From Lingula anatina (lineage: Eukaryota > Brachiopoda > Lingulata > Lingulida > Lingulidae): a stretch of DNA of 64,000 nt. Positions 28,441-41,856 of this stretch are shown here, piece after piece. The position numbers were made by a program, and so were the translations under genes. The notes beneath the pieces are model-generated. The model was not told the origin of the DNA and searched no databases. It saw only the letters and a list, made by a program, of their open reading frames with translations. Position 1 is the first letter of the stretch, and each line of letters starts with the position of its first letter. The DNA lies in NCBI RefSeq assembly GCF_001039355.2, contig NW_019775624.1:558692-622691 (forward strand), given 5' to 3'.

Positions 28441-31400
28441 ATTGTATCAACCAATATTTTTGAAAATCTTTTGCTGAGGTATTTGAAGAATGCACTATCA
28501 CCGTGGCACTTGATACAGACTAAAGTAATTCTTTCCATGAACAAAATTGGTCGAAAGAAGAGGCACCAGCTGTTTAAGTTGACATCCATGGTTGACAACA
28601 GCTTGAAAATTTGTTGAACAAATTAGCATCTTGCATTTCTAGCAGTGCTACATACAGCATTTCAAGAGTTTTAAATTATTTTAGATTGTTTTTGTTAAAA
28701 CCGATTATTTATTACATAATCTTACCCAACATGCGTTTAATTGAGAGTTGGTAAAAAATCATGTTAGTCTTTTCTCTACAAAGCCTTTAAAATTTTTAAC
28801 TGGCATTGCTTGTCATTGTATCCAAAGCCATCTTTAATTCTCTCTTTGAATCATTTACAAATGAGAAAAAAAAGATAAAAAAATATTATCTTTAAAAACA
28901 GAGAACTACATTATTTAAGGTATTCTTTAAACCAGTAATCATAACACAGAGTTCACATCTGTGAGCAGCTGGTACCGTACAGCTCGCTTTTTGTGACAAC
29001 GCCTAGCATGTGACAGGTTTCTACACGCAGCAGTTCAAAGTGTTTTGTAATACTCCCCAGTTCAAACCCAAAATAATTACTTAAACTTTCCTTCCTTGTA
29101 GTACTATTACTGAAATAAGGAGAAATCAATCATGCAGGGTAGGAGTGTGGGATGCCATAGCAGCAAGAGTTTGTCAGAAGGTAACTTCAATTTATCTATC
29201 TCCTCTCCTTGTGATTTAATGTCATTGAAGAAACTGATAGTTGTTTGAAATATGTAACAAGTAATTCATCTTCATTGCATTAGTAATGTATAAGTATGCT
29301 TTTGCTTGATGGAAGTGATATTGTTGTTGATTTTTAAAACTGACCATTTTTTGTATTATACATGCAGTACAAGTGTATACTAAAACTGAGCGACAGATGT
29401 GATGGCTTTTGCTTTGTTTTTAATATGAACCAAGCAAGCAGTAAATTCAATCATTTAGACTGATGCAAACCCTCACAATGAAGCATTTTCTTTGGCCAGC
29501 ACATTAAGGGAAGCCAAAAGGTAAGGAATGCCACACTTTGTGCCTTCTCATACATACCTATGCATGGTAATATCAGGGTATCAGGTTTGGGATGGGAACT
29601 GTACAGTTTGCCTTTGCATGTATGACAAATAATGCACTGTTACCCCTGGGCAGAGCATTATTTTAGTACATAGTTATAGTTATGCAGTATAAGATTTATT
29701 TTATGTGTTTCCTTAGTGGGGGCCAAATAGTAATACTGAGGTGGTGGTTGGGGAGGGTAGGGGTACGAAAGGGCATTGGGAAACAATACTTATGACTTCC
29801 AAATCAATTGAATTTTAAAGAAGAAAAAAAAAGAGAAAGTATGTGTATATACTGTGAAAAAAATCACCCTTCTGTGCAGCATACCAGGAATATTAACCTG
29901 TAACAGTTCTAGTATAATATTTGTAAACTATGTCTACTTTAAAGGGATAATTACTGTTCGTTTTAGCCAAAAAAAATCAATTTTTCTGGAGTATACAATT
30001 TTCCCATACTTACCAATGGTTAATGAATCCATTTCTACATTCAAAGTTAGTCCCTGTTTTTTTTTTTTTTTTCTAAAAAGTTAGTTTTTTTGTTATAATC
30101 TCTTAAGAGATTATTACAGAGTATAGCCATCAATGGAGGTCACTTGGTCTAAAGACAAGCTCAGATATCAGAATAATACAACTGCCATTTTTGTGGTAAA
30201 ACAGAATATATTATATTTCTATGAGTTGTTCGCAATGTTTTTATTGTGAAATATAGATGTCATACGAAGAGTTAGTATCGCTTTAAATATGTCTTCAGGG
30301 TGGGGAGAGCTAGTGGCCATAACATAACATGTATTTCCCCGTACGTTATCAAGATTTACATTTTAAATCCACCATTTTGGCTATCGTTTCTCTATAAACA
30401 CATTTCTCTATGTCTTTGTCCAAAACAACTACCTGTGTGACTTCACTGTGTTTTAATATTTCTTTACCCATTTTAATGCACAGCCACAGGACAGAAATCA
30501 ATTAATTCAATATTTCAGGTGGTTAGTTCTCATGTTTGTCTACTGTAAACTGTGCATTACCACATAGGCTGTCCACTGTTAATTACAGAACTGAGTTAAT
30601 CAATTATTAAAATGACTATTGGCCAACCTAATATTGCATAATTGTCTGTCAGAAACCCTTCACAATAATTTTGCTACATTTGCACAATTTCTCTGAACTG
30701 GTATCTGGAAATTTTTGAAACCTAGTCATTTTGCAAGAAAACACATTAACAAGCCACAAACTATCAGTTAAATTTTAAAAGCAGTCTGCACAGAACCCCT
30801 CTTTACACCAAACACCATGTCACACCCTTACAATTTGCCTGGTTTCTAAGCCTCAAAATCCTAATATTTGTATTATATCTACATTGATAATACAATCACA
30901 CAAGACTACTCCTTATTTGTTTGTATCAATTTCCATTCACATTATAGCCTCTTTCAATACCACTGCACATACTATTCAATAGAATGATAACTTCCCTACA
31001 GAATATACAATGCACAAGATCAGGTGACTGGAATTAAATGCCATGGGGTATATGTATTCTATTACGTCCACATAGTTGTTATGCTCAATACAGGAGTCAT
31101 TTTTTAATAACAAAAGCAATTTTTTGCGTCCAGCACACAAAATACACATAAGTTTGCCTGCTTGGCATAATAATCATTAAAAGAAAAAATAGCAAAGCAA
31201 CATGTAAACTGCAGAAAGTTAACCCTAGTGGGTGGTAGTACAAGTGCATTTGTCTGACCTGGCAATGACAATCATATTACTTAAATAGCATTGGTATAGG
31301 ACATCCTTTGAAGACTCTGCTAGCTGGACTGAAATATAACAGGTATCAAATGCCTGTGCAACATTTTGAAACGAGGTCATGCAGACAATTTTGGCAAGTT

Positions 31401-32431
31401 GGAGACTTACAAAAATATCATTTTAAGGTAATTAATGGGCCCAGTAAAAGGGTTTTCCTTATGATACATTTTAGATTTATTATTAGTGAATATTTTCAAA
31501 ATAAACCAAAATCTTTAAAGGCCTGTACTTTCTGTTCATAAACTCAATAAAAACCTCTCTTTGGTGACATTCATGTACACTGATTTGCTTTCAAACAGTT
31601 TTGAGAATACTTCCAAAAGAACCAAGAATGTGATTGCAATTTCTTGCGTTTGGCCAGTCACATATCTAACATGATTTTAATGCAAAATTTTAATGTCAAG
31701 AATTTTTTCTTAGTGCACCAATATGTACTTCCAACTAACACTTTTTCTACTCTATCTGCGTGACTGCTTGTTTCTTTCTTTTTCCTTATTTATCTATTCA
31801 CTACTCAATTCACTTATCTTCATTCACATAACCCATCTGACCTCTGCTTTATTTTCGACTAATCTGGTCAATTGACCGCTAACAAAAATATATCATATCA
31901 ACACTTATATATTTGAATTATATCCCCAACATCAGAGATGATACATATCTAGCACAATGCTATAGCACTGTGGTCATACTGAAATGACAATGGACACCAA
32001 CTGTCACCACAGGTCCTCTCAGGTGATAGATTTACTAGGAGATTTAAGAGCTGTCAATGTCAAGGGAGGATGTTTAATCTTTGTTGTATCTTCACACTAA
32101 GTGCTGGGAGGAACACATCTATCATGCATTTATTTAACTTTTTTTAGCAGAGTGTTACAGTATTGGAGTACATGTACTCATCCTCTCCTGGAAGGGAGTT
32201 GGAAAGTATTTAAACTTTAACATAATATAATGACAATATGAACAAATTAAATTAAATCTCTTTGTTTTCCATCTTTAAAAAGGAGGCATGTGAGTCAACT
32301 GATTCCTATCAAACTAATAACACTTATAATTTAATTTGTTTCTTTGGTTAAGTAACCCCAATATAGCTTTTTTTTGTTGGAAGGGGCAGGACTGACAGGT
32401 AGTAAATTACAGTAGGAAAAGATGTTATTGG
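28441..32431. other. Non-coding stretch upstream of the tyrosine-motif ORF
   Basis: It presumably includes the 5' UTR and promoter of the minus-strand ORF starting at 28440. Elsewhere only AT-rich sequence, T-runs (30057-30072) and isolated short frames were seen. Confidence 0.4.
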
Positions 32432-35400
32432 AGGGGGGGGGGGCTTAGAATGGTCCTTCAAAATTTTGCAATTGGCCACATGGTATAATTTACTTTTTCC
32501 ATGCCAGCAAATTAATTAAAGTTCACACTCAAATAATTTTTATTGTTTTAAATGATTCAAAAGTATAATCAATTCAAAATTATGATCCAAAATAACAATA
32601 GATTAAAAGATAATTCCTGTTATAGACATCAAGGATCACATGAAAGTATGAATGGCTAATAATCTGGGTCTTATCTAGAGTTGAATTATTAAACACAATT
32701 ACTTGATAAGGCATAGTACAAAACAATGGCAAGGAGGAAAAATTTGACACCTACCTTAATTAACATAATTATCTGCTTATTATCTAAAACAGCTAAGTGC
32801 CCCTTTACCTTTTTCAGATAATATAATGCATTTTGAAGAATCATATCATGTCAAAATCAATCTTAATTATGCAGTACTAGTTCTACTTTCAGCTTCATCA
32901 CAGAAATACAACCAAGATGTGCAGAGACAAGTTTCTGAAATGACCCTATGATAAAAGGTAGCCTCAACTTAATTATTAAAAGTTTTTTTTAATATTATCA
33001 TTGATGGTACATTAGTAGTCAGTAGTCCACTTAAATAAGAATAGTGTCTTATGAACTTGTGTACTACAGAAATAAATGGGCCAAAGTTTTATACAAAATG
33101 CATATGTACATGTAATGGACAACTAAGAAATTATCCTAAATGGAAGTTGACAATACTTATTTTTCAATTGAGTTAAGACTGATTTTCAACATAAATTATT
33201 TTGCAAAACTAGGCCCAGGCATGCAAAACCTCTGCAAAGAGTATGTGCCAAGTGTAGTGGCCATCACCTTTTTCAACTACTATATAGCCCACTGAATTCA
33301 ATACAAAACTAATGCTAAATTGGTGAAAATAATAAAAAATCTTCCATTCATTTCAGTTAAAACTTTACATCATTAAAACTAAGTAAAAAAACATTCCCCA
33401 ACTCTCATGATCAATTCATTCAATAATGTGAACTCTTGTGGGCTACTGTAATGTCTTAATATTCTTTTTTACTGGACCAGTGGTACTCTAAGCTTAGGCA
33501 AAAGCGATCCAAGATTTTGGTGCATTGTTTTATAATTAATTTATTACCAATAAAAATTCAGGTTAGTTGTATGTAACATGAACCTAGCTGGGGTTAAGTG
33601 CACAGCGCTTACCTGTATAAAGCTGGCCTGAGCTTATATAAGCATACTTTGCTTATCTTACACTATATTACATCCTTCTTTACTTTGTCAACAACATGAA
33701 AGATAAAGCCAAGGTAAAGGAGATAAAACAAAAAGGAAGTCCAAAGCCTTTATATTTCCTTTTTGTGTTGAATGCATATCAGCATTGGGCTTACTGTGGC
33801 CAAAAGAGAAACAACAAAAATACAAAAAAAGCTACGTCAAATTCTTATGCCATTAACAAAGACATGTAAGGTCAAGCCATTTGTCATCACCCCAAAAAAC
33901 GTTTACACGTATAGTGGCCCAGACAAGGCTTCACTAATAACTGGTACAGTTTTTAACTTCAAACCTTTCACACAAAAGTAATGAGTGATCCACATGCACA
34001 CATATAACAAGAAAAAAATTAATTGAGAATAGCNTGGGGGGGCGGGGTGTGGGGGGGGGGCTTAGAATGGTCCTTCAAAATTGTGCAATTGGCCACATGG
34101 TATAATTTACTTTTTCCATGCCAGCAAATTAATTAAAGTGCACACTCAAATAATTTTTATTGTTTTAAATGATTCAAAAGTATAATCAATTCAAAATTAT
34201 GTTCCAAAATAACCATAGATTAAAAGATAATTGCTGTTTACATGAAAGTATGAATGGCTAATAATCTGGGTCTTATCTAGAGTTGAATTATTAAACACAA
34301 TTACTTGATAAGGCATAGTACAAAACAATGGCAAGGAGGAAAAATTTGACACCTACCTTAATTAACATAATTATCTGCTTATTATCTGAAACAGCTAAAG
34401 GCCCCTTTACCTTTTTCAGATAACATAATGCATTTTGAAGAATTATATCATGTCAGAATCAATCTTAATTATGCAGTACTAGTTCTACTTTCAGCTTCAT
34501 CACAGAAATACAACCAAGATGTGCAGATACAAGTTTTCTGAAATGACCCTATGATAAAAGGTAGCTTCAACTTAATTATCAAAAGTTTTTTTTTTTAATA
34601 TAATCATGGATGGTACATTAGTAGTCCGTAGTCCACTTAAATAAGAATAGTGTCTGATGAACTTGTGTATTACAGAAATAAATGGGCCAAAGTTTTATAC
34701 AAAATGCATATGTACATGTAATGGACAACTAAGAAATTATCCTAAATGGCAGTGGACAATACTTATTTTTCAATTGGGTTAAGACTGATTTTCAACATAA
34801 ATTATTTTGCAGAACTAAGCCCAGGCATGCAAAACCATCCTATCCTCTGCAAAGAGTATGTGCCAAGTGTAGTGGCCATCACTTTTTTCAACTACTATAT
34901 AGCCCACTGAATCCAATACAAAACTAATGCTAAATTGGTGAAAATAATCAAAAATCTTCCATTCATTTCAGTTAAAACTTTACATCATTAAAACTAAGTA
35001 AAAAAACATTCCCCAACTCTCATGATCAATTCATTCAATAATGTGAACTCTTGTGGGCTACTGTAATGTCTTAATATTCTTTTTTACTGGACCAGTGGTA
35101 CTCTAAGCTTAGGCAAAAGCGATCCAAGATTTTGGTGCTTTGTTTTATAATTAATTTATTACCAATAAAAATTCAGGTTAGTTGTATGTAACATGAACCT
35201 AGCTGGGGTTAAGTGCACAGCACTTACCTGTATAAAGCTGGCCTGAGCTTATATAAGCATACTTTGCTTATCTTACACTATATTACATCCTTCTTTACTT
35301 TGTAAACAACATGAAAGATAAAGCCAAGGTAAAGGAGATAAAACAAAAAGGAAGTCCAAAGCCTTTATATTTCCTTTTTGTGTTGAATGCATATCAGCAT

Positions 35401-35650
35401 TGGGCTTACTGTGGCCAAAAGAGAAACAACAAAAATACAAAAAAAGCTACGTCAAATTCTTATGCCATTAATAAAGACATGTAAGGTCAAGCCATTTGTC
35501 ATCACCCCAAAAAACGTTTACACGTATAGTGGCCCAGACAAGGCTTCACTGATAACTGGTACAGTTTTTAACTTCAAACCTTTCACACAAAAGTAATGAG
35601 TGATCCACATGCACACATATAACAAGAAAATAAAATTAATTGAGAATAAC
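32432..35650. repeat. Diverged 1.6-kb tandem duplication flanking a single N (probably two haplotypes)
   Basis: The block starting at CTTAGAATGG (32444) recurs at 34061, an offset of about 1,617 bp, and remains alignable to about 34030 versus 35645. Unlike the duplication at 10-13.6 kb, the copies differ by scattered SNPs and small indels; for example copy one has a stretch around GTTATAGACATCAAGGATCA (about 32619) that is shortened in copy two. The only N (34034) sits at the boundary beside G-runs. Both copies carry the same TATA-like element and short ATG exon described at 35250-35946. Confidence 0.85.
35250..35257 (+). promoter_or_regulatory. TATA-box-like element
   Basis: TATATAAG lies 61 bp upstream of an ATG at 35311 that is followed after six codons by a splice donor. 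The same arrangement is preserved in the other copy of the 1.6-kb block (TATATAAG near 33635, ATG at 33696). Confidence 0.4.
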
Positions 35651-35946
35651 CCTGTGGTTAAGTCATAAATATAATATATGGCCCTCAACTAACCAAGCAA
35701 GCGGAACCCGAATCGCCACATCACATAATTGATGTTGATGATAACATTCCATTTAACAATCTAACTTTTTTATTTTCAGTCAAAACACCTGGAAATCATG
35801 AAAGAATATCTCCAAGGTGCTCAAGAATACATGCTGCAACGAGAATATTTTTCTATATATTTCACAAAAACATCAAACAATGTATTACCTCAAAAGGACC
35901 TCGGGCGAAGGTGTCACTCTAGATGGGATGCTCTACAAGTTGTAAG
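35311..35946 (+). CDS. Start of an uncharacterised plus-strand gene (two candidate exons, incomplete)
   Basis: Candidate exon 1 (35311-35328) reads MKDKAK and ends at GTAAAG. Candidate exon 2 (35780-35946) lies between TATTTTCAG and GTAAGT and is open for 55 codons in the phase left by exon 1. It contains KHLEIMKEYLQGAQEYMLQR, then a segment with NNVLPQKDLGRRCHSRWDAL. I do not recognise the family. The model stops 49 bp before a single N at 35995, where sequence may be missing, and no further plus-strand exon was found before the methylthioribose kinase gene on the opposite strand. Exon 2 is well formed; linking it to exon 1 is inference. Confidence 0.45.
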
Positions 35947-35994
35947 GTAAGTCCACGGTTGCGGGCACTTGCCGCTGTCTATGTCTCTTGGGCC

Positions 35995-35995
35995 N
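35995..35995. other. Single-N contig junction
   Basis: One N separates GTCTCTTGGGCC from ATAACAAGCGCAATTAGCC. Single Ns at 12000 and 34034 mark duplicated joins, so this is probably also an assembly junction. A short tandem repeat of AAGTAAAGCTGC (three copies) follows it. Confidence 0.8.
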
Positions 35996-36444
35996 ATAAC
36001 AAGCGCAATTAGCCAAGTAAAGCTGCAAGTAAAGCTGCAAGTAAAGCTGATCTTTATGTTCTCTACAATAATGTTCTTTGGTATTCCACATCATATGCTA
36101 TGCTTAATATTAAATATGTTTGCAAAACTTAGAAGTCAACTTTAGAAATAACTTTCTGGATTTCTTGGTCATAATTTTTCAAGGAAAAGATGTGTTATAA
36201 CAAAAATTTGGTTTGGATTGTTTTTGTTTTTCATCCACTATTATTTGAAACAATCATCACATTTTCTTGGGTAAAATGTTACACACACACATCCCGATTT
36301 ATCCACTTAGTTTGTAACAAAATACGTTCATGCCACATCAACATCATCATGACACAATATGAAATATAAGCTGTAATTTTAGTAACCAGTAAAAGAGCTA
36401 ACGCCCATCTTCAAGACCATTTATTCCCTTGTAATTAATCTTTT

Positions 36445-36489
<45 letters not shown>

Positions 36490-37305
36490 ACATACATTTA
36501 AGCAAGTTATTGTTGATATTTCACAAAAGATACCAATGAAATACCGAATAAAGGTAACAAAAATAAGTAAAATATTAAAGATAATTGGCTTCTCACTTCT
36601 ATCAATAAACATGTCAACAAATAATAGTTAAAAATGTTAAAATTTCCTAAATAACATGTAAATATTGTTTTAAACAAAATAAATCTGAGACAAACTCATT
36701 GGCAAACTTGCAGAAGCCCTTCACCACAGAATCCTTGTAGTCAATGTCCATGAGAGGATGAAAATGGGTTAAATTATTTATTAAAGATTTGAAAATTTCC
36801 CTAATTTTTGTCATTATTTCTCTACATATCCTGCAAAACTACTTATAATTACCAATTCAGAAAACATAGATCTCCTCAAATAAAAGTATTTGATGATGAT
36901 ATTTCATTCTGAAAAATACAGGAAGACATGGTGTTCTAAATTCTAAATTCAAAACTAAATTATTTAAATAAAAGTGGAGTAAAAAATCGAATCCAAGTGA
37001 AGGAATGGGTTGAGCAATGATTCACGAGTATGAGAAAATTTATTTCTTCCCCAAGGAAAATTCATTTTGCCAGGTAAATTCCATAAAGAGTACCTCTAGT
37101 TAAGAAATATATATCAGCATGATATACTAGTGAGTAATTTTAATCTTGGAAAAATGTGCTACCACCTCAGTTTGTGAAACTAGAACAGGCCGAATCCCTA
37201 ATGCCAGTGAAACAGAACCCAGACCAATATTTTTTTTTTCAATTTGTTCAATTACAGTCTTCTCTGCTTTGGACCTCCAGTTGATTTATCTGACCCTGGT
37301 GTCTC
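35996..37305. other. Non-coding stretch with a (TA)n microsatellite; likely 3' UTR of MTR kinase
   Basis: A TA run spans about 36447-36486. No exon was recognised. The part nearest 37305 lies directly downstream of the methylthioribose kinase stop codon. Confidence 0.5.
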
Positions 37306-39288
37306 TTATGTTAGCATAAGTGCTATGACCATTAGTCTATCAATGGTATGGATCCTATCATGTCCAAGAAGAAGACGTACACCAGCCTCCAGTGCATCTT
37401 CTTCAGCATAAGGTATGCCTTCTAAATCCTCAACATGAGCTGTCCCAATTATTCTGGAAATGAAATAGTTCAAACAGATAAAAATGAATTTACTCTCTTT
37501 TTTTCTCTCTCAACTGATTTGCAGATACACACAAAAATGAGCCATATTTGCTAATTGTTTTGCCAAATGATGTTAGGTTTCAACTATTTCAATACTGTAT
37601 CAATAAAATCAATCCGCAATTGTCAATTCTATAATGGTCTAGTAAATCATTGCAGAATGGTCTAATCAAGAAGAATTCACAACCTCCCGTTAAAAAAATC
37701 CTTACAGTTTAATGCTAGAAATACAACCAAAGAGGTATATACCTGCGAATGATTTCACAGCCAGCAAATCCAGCCGTTTCTGTGAGCAGGTTGTTCAAGT
37801 ACTCATGGCGCTGCCCTACTGTGCAGGTCATGACTGACAGGTAAGTGTTAACTACAAAGATGAAAAATCAGATTATGTTATCATATTAGTGCACGTGTAA
37901 GATATTAATGAAATGGTACTAAGTCAATAAGTTATAAACAATAAGCAATACTGAACTCAACTGTTGAATACTTGATAGTTAATGAATTTCTCAATGATAC
38001 TTAGCATCAATGAAACTTGGCAATTATTTTAATAACTACTAGAAAACAAAAACAAAAGTAAAACAAAGAATTTATATTAAGCTGGTTGATATTTTGAAGA
38101 TAAAAATCGATATCATACATGTAAGGCAATTATTTCAATAACTACTAGAAAAAAAAACAAAAGTAAAACAAAGAATTTATATTAAGTTGGTTGATATTTT
38201 GAAGATAAAAATCGATAGCATACATGTAAATCAATTTGTTACTTAATTTAAATACAAATGTGCATCATGTCATAAATTCTAATTCCTTTTCTAGGTATTT
38301 CTGTGTACATCACCTGTCAGATAACAAGCTTCAATCAATTTCTGACTGAACTTTCGATGTGTGTCATGATTTTCCTGTGTTGACATGTGACGATAATAGG
38401 AAAAGATGTAATTGGCTATCAGGAGTCCCAAGTCAAAAGCTGCAGGTCCAACATAGGCAAACTCATTATCAAACACCTAAGGAAATAAAAATATCAACAA
38501 GACTAATTGTGTTATATATATATATATATATAATCATTATAATTTTACATAGTTCTGTTCAAATTCATAGAGATTCGGTGTAAAATTTCAGTAATAACTC
38601 CAAGAAAATTCTAAAATTCAGGGGAAAATTTCTTATTCATAAATTGGATTTTTATTTTACAAGTAGCCAGTAGTTAGTAGCCAAAGGGCACATTCTCTTT
38701 GTTAATATATCAAATATACATATGTAGCAATTGTGGAGATAGATAGTGCACATCTTTCATTCACATATTTTTACTGTTTGGAAGGGAGTGTCACCAGCCA
38801 TGCATGGTTTCTATTAAAGAATATATTGAACTTTTTACATTTTTATGGCACTGGAATTTATGGCACACACTTACACACACACACACACATTCACGTGCAG
38901 TGGTTTGTACCTTGGCTGAATTATTACTGACTAGTACAGAGCCAGTATGTAAATCTCCGTGGACTAAGCATTCCTTCTTTTCTAGAAACAAATTCCTCAT
39001 TTTCCACACACTGTCTAATAGTCCAGGGTCTTCATATACGAGGTGCAATTTCTTTTGCACTGCTTCTGAGCATCTGTTGGTAGGATCAGTTTTATCAAAT
39101 GGGCGAGTGAAAATGTACTGTCTTGTTAAAGAAACCATGTCTTCATTTCTAAAAAGGAATAATTATGCCTTAATATCTGCAAAGCTAAGTGTCTGTCTGG
39201 TGATGTTATTCATTATTATATCGCACAATTCAGACACCATGCATCTATAGATGTCTGTCAAATAAAGAAAACATGTATATTTGCTAAA

Positions 39289-39362
<74 letters not shown>

Positions 39363-41760
39363 GGAAATTGAGGAATTAGTTCAATATCTGACATTAAGTT
39401 ATCATTGCATCCAATCCTTATTTGCAATTATGTTATTAAAAAGAAAGCAATATTAGCTTTATTTCAGCACTTGAGGAATAACATCTCCCCCCCCCCCCCC
39501 AAAAAAAAGAATATATATATATATATTAAAATTATCAATCTTCTCCCTCCAAAAATGGTTGGAGATTAAGGGAAAGAGTTCTTACTGAAAATCTTGCTGA
39601 AGTTTCTCAAATTCTGCTTCACTTAGTTTGCTGACATGGGTGTCCCTGTGCACACAACCAAGAAAGTAGGCTATCTTCTTCACAGTCTCCATATTTATAT
39701 ATCCACTTATCAGTTCTTTTCTCATTATGGAATGATCTCTCAGATCTTCCATTAAAACTGAAATAGATATTACATCTTTGTTTATATATATGTTTCAGAT
39801 TATTATAGATCTGACAATAATATTTGTTCACATTCATATATTCAAGTTGTACATGCAAAATCATCTTGGTTTCTTAGGTTAAAACAATTTTTGCTCATTA
39901 CTGCAATTCAGCAAGTCCATGTATGTCTTTTTTGCCAACTGGAACCGTAATGAATTCCCTATTTATAACCTCAATAATGTCATCTACTTTGTGAGTATAA
40001 ATCCACCATGTTTTGAGGGATGTAACAATTTATAACGACCAATGACACTTTACCTTACTACAAGTGCTTTACAGCCAACATGCCTTTAAAACAATTCCTG
40101 GCCAATTTCAACTGTACCTGCATTGGTCTCCACATCAAAATAATATGGGCAGGGGGAGTATCCAGGACAAATTCTTTGAAAGGCGGCTAATGCATTATAC
40201 TCCACCTTCAACCTGACTATGGATAATGGGAACTCTGGACCTAAGCACTGTGGCAAAAATAAATAAATAAATAAAATAAATTATAAAAATAAATTGGCAG
40301 ATGACAACAAGCTGATGACACTGCATCTCCCTAAGGCCAGCAATATATTTTAAGTTTATTTTATATAGAATATGACTGGATGACTAACGTACATACTTAC
40401 TGAATTGGTTAGCAATAAAAACATCAAAACATGCCCAACTTCAAACCTTAATACCTCAAAAGTATTTAACAAAATTTCTAAAATTCTTTTTATTAATTAT
40501 AATTTATCATCTTAAATTTTATATCAATAAATCTAAATCTAAAATCTAGAATAGATTTACTTACCTTGATATATGCTGGTCCATGTTTGACAACAAGGGA
40601 TTGTGAGCGCTCCTTAACACTTGTAACTCGAAAAACATCATTGATATTTCCATCGCCAATCTCTTCCAACTCTATGTCTTCACTGCCATCTAGACACTGG
40701 GAACAATACATATACAATACAACATATACCTCAACACTATAGTAATATAACAGAACTTTCATGTTTATTCAAAGAAAAAATGTCCAACAGTTCAAATGAA
40801 GTTTAAAACGCATGTCTGACTTAATCATGTTAAGTATCACCTTCTCAATGACACATCCAAGATTTTGTGGAGGATGCCAACATGAGGAGAAAAATATTGC
40901 TCATCATTCATCCCCCCCCCCCCTTATTTTTTCAATCTCGATCAAGAAGGCGATACTGACGGTAACTAAACTCTAAAGAGTACCCACTCACTTCTACTAG
41001 CTACAAACATGAATAACCTTGTCCGCTATGTTGTAACTTTTTCACATTTTAGAATGTGCTGCAGGGGTGGATCCAGGATAATTTGAAAGGGGGGGAGGGT
41101 TCGCGNNNNNNNNNNNNNNNNNNNNNNNNNNNNNNNNNNNNNNNNNNNNNNNNNNNNNNNNNNNNNNNNNNNNNNNNNNNNNNNNNNNNNNNNNNNNNNN
41201 NNNNNNNNNNNNNNNNNNNNNNNNNNNNNNNNNNNNNNNNNNNNNNNNNNNNNNNNNNNNNNNNNNNNNNNNNNNNNNNNNNNNNNNNNNNNNNNNNNNN
41301 NNNNNNNNNNNNNNNNNNNNNNNNNNNNNNNNNNNNNNNNNNNNNNNNNNNNNNNNNNNNNNNNNNNNNNNNNNNNNNNNNNNNNNNNNNNNNNNNNNNN
41401 NNNNNNNNNNNNNNNNNNNNNNNNNNNNNNNNNNNNNNNNNNNNNNNNNNNNNNNNNNNNNNNNNNNNNNNNNNNNNNNNNNNNNNNNNNNNNNNNNNNN
41501 NNNNNNGGGGCAAATTTCCCCGATTCAAAGCTCAGTCCACACATATTTAAGCCCGTTAAATGTACACAGTGTGACAGACAGACACCACGAGGAGAGGCCA
41601 TCCACAATTTACATCGCCACCACCCTACACTATTCCTTTCCCTTTCCCTAGCTGTTTACAAACTAATGTGACATATCACCTCTAGTCCAGGAAGTGGAGC
41701 ACATTTGCGCAAAATATGTTGAATTTTCTCTGTATCCAACTTCTCCCCCATGACCTGCAT
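37306..41760 (-). CDS. mtnK: Methylthioribose kinase (animal MtnK homologue)
   Basis: ATP-dependent kinase of 5-methylthioribose in methionine salvage (APH/choline-kinase fold). Minus-strand exons: 41680-41760, 40565-40696, 40118-40247, 39586-39757, 38911-39148, 38314-38476, 37743-37851, 37306-37453. All have GT/AG borders and matching phases, giving 390 aa (387 from the second Met at 41751); bacterial MtnK is about 400. The glycine-loop analogue EIGDGNINDVF is at 39-49, with the likely ATP-site Lys in LVVKHGPAYIK at 64. The Brenner motif LVHGDLHTGSVLV has catalytic Asp 237, and FDNEF supplies the D-x-E metal motif (254, 256) that MTR kinases use instead of DFG. GFAGCEIIRRIIGTAHVEDL near the C-terminus is also family-typical. 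The several spliced introns exclude bacterial contamination. Confidence 0.93.
38019..38230. repeat. Two tandem copies of a 106-bp unit in an MTR kinase intron
   Basis: GGCAATTATTTTAATAACTA at 38019 recurs as GGCAATTATTTCAATAACTA at 38125. Both copies run through GATAAAAATCGATA and CATACATGTAA with a few substitutions and a short indel. Confidence 0.88.
39291..39360. repeat. (TA)n microsatellite
   Basis: Uninterrupted TA repeat of about 70 bp in an intron of the methylthioribose kinase gene. Confidence 0.95.
41062..41105. mobile_element. Terminus of a TIR element related to the one at 60223-61677, cut by a gap
   Basis: GCAGGGGTGGATCCAGGATA followed by ATTTGAAAGGGGGGG closely matches the inverted right end of the element at 61677 (CAGGGACGGATCCAAGATAA when read on the other strand). 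A 401-N gap follows at once, so the rest of the element, possibly including tandem repeats, is probably missing. It lies in the first intron of the methylthioribose kinase gene. Confidence 0.65.
41106..41506. other. Assembly gap (401 N)
   Basis: Run of N inside the first intron of the methylthioribose kinase gene, bordered on the left by a G-rich transposon end. Confidence 0.98.
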
Positions 41761-41856
41761 TAAGGCCACACTCGCTTGAATAATGACCAAGGAATACAGA
41801 TAGATTAGGCTGGCCCAAATTTTGGGTCACCACCCTGAACTCCAGCTCATGCCTAA

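Noticed and set aside
29131-29180. ATG with short open frame ending at AG/GTAACT on the plus strand
   Set aside because: A single short candidate exon without a following exon or promoter signal.
33772-35596. A 69-codon frame present in both copies of the 1.6-kb block
   Set aside because: Conservation between the copies reflects their near identity, not selection; no promoter, splice or family signal.
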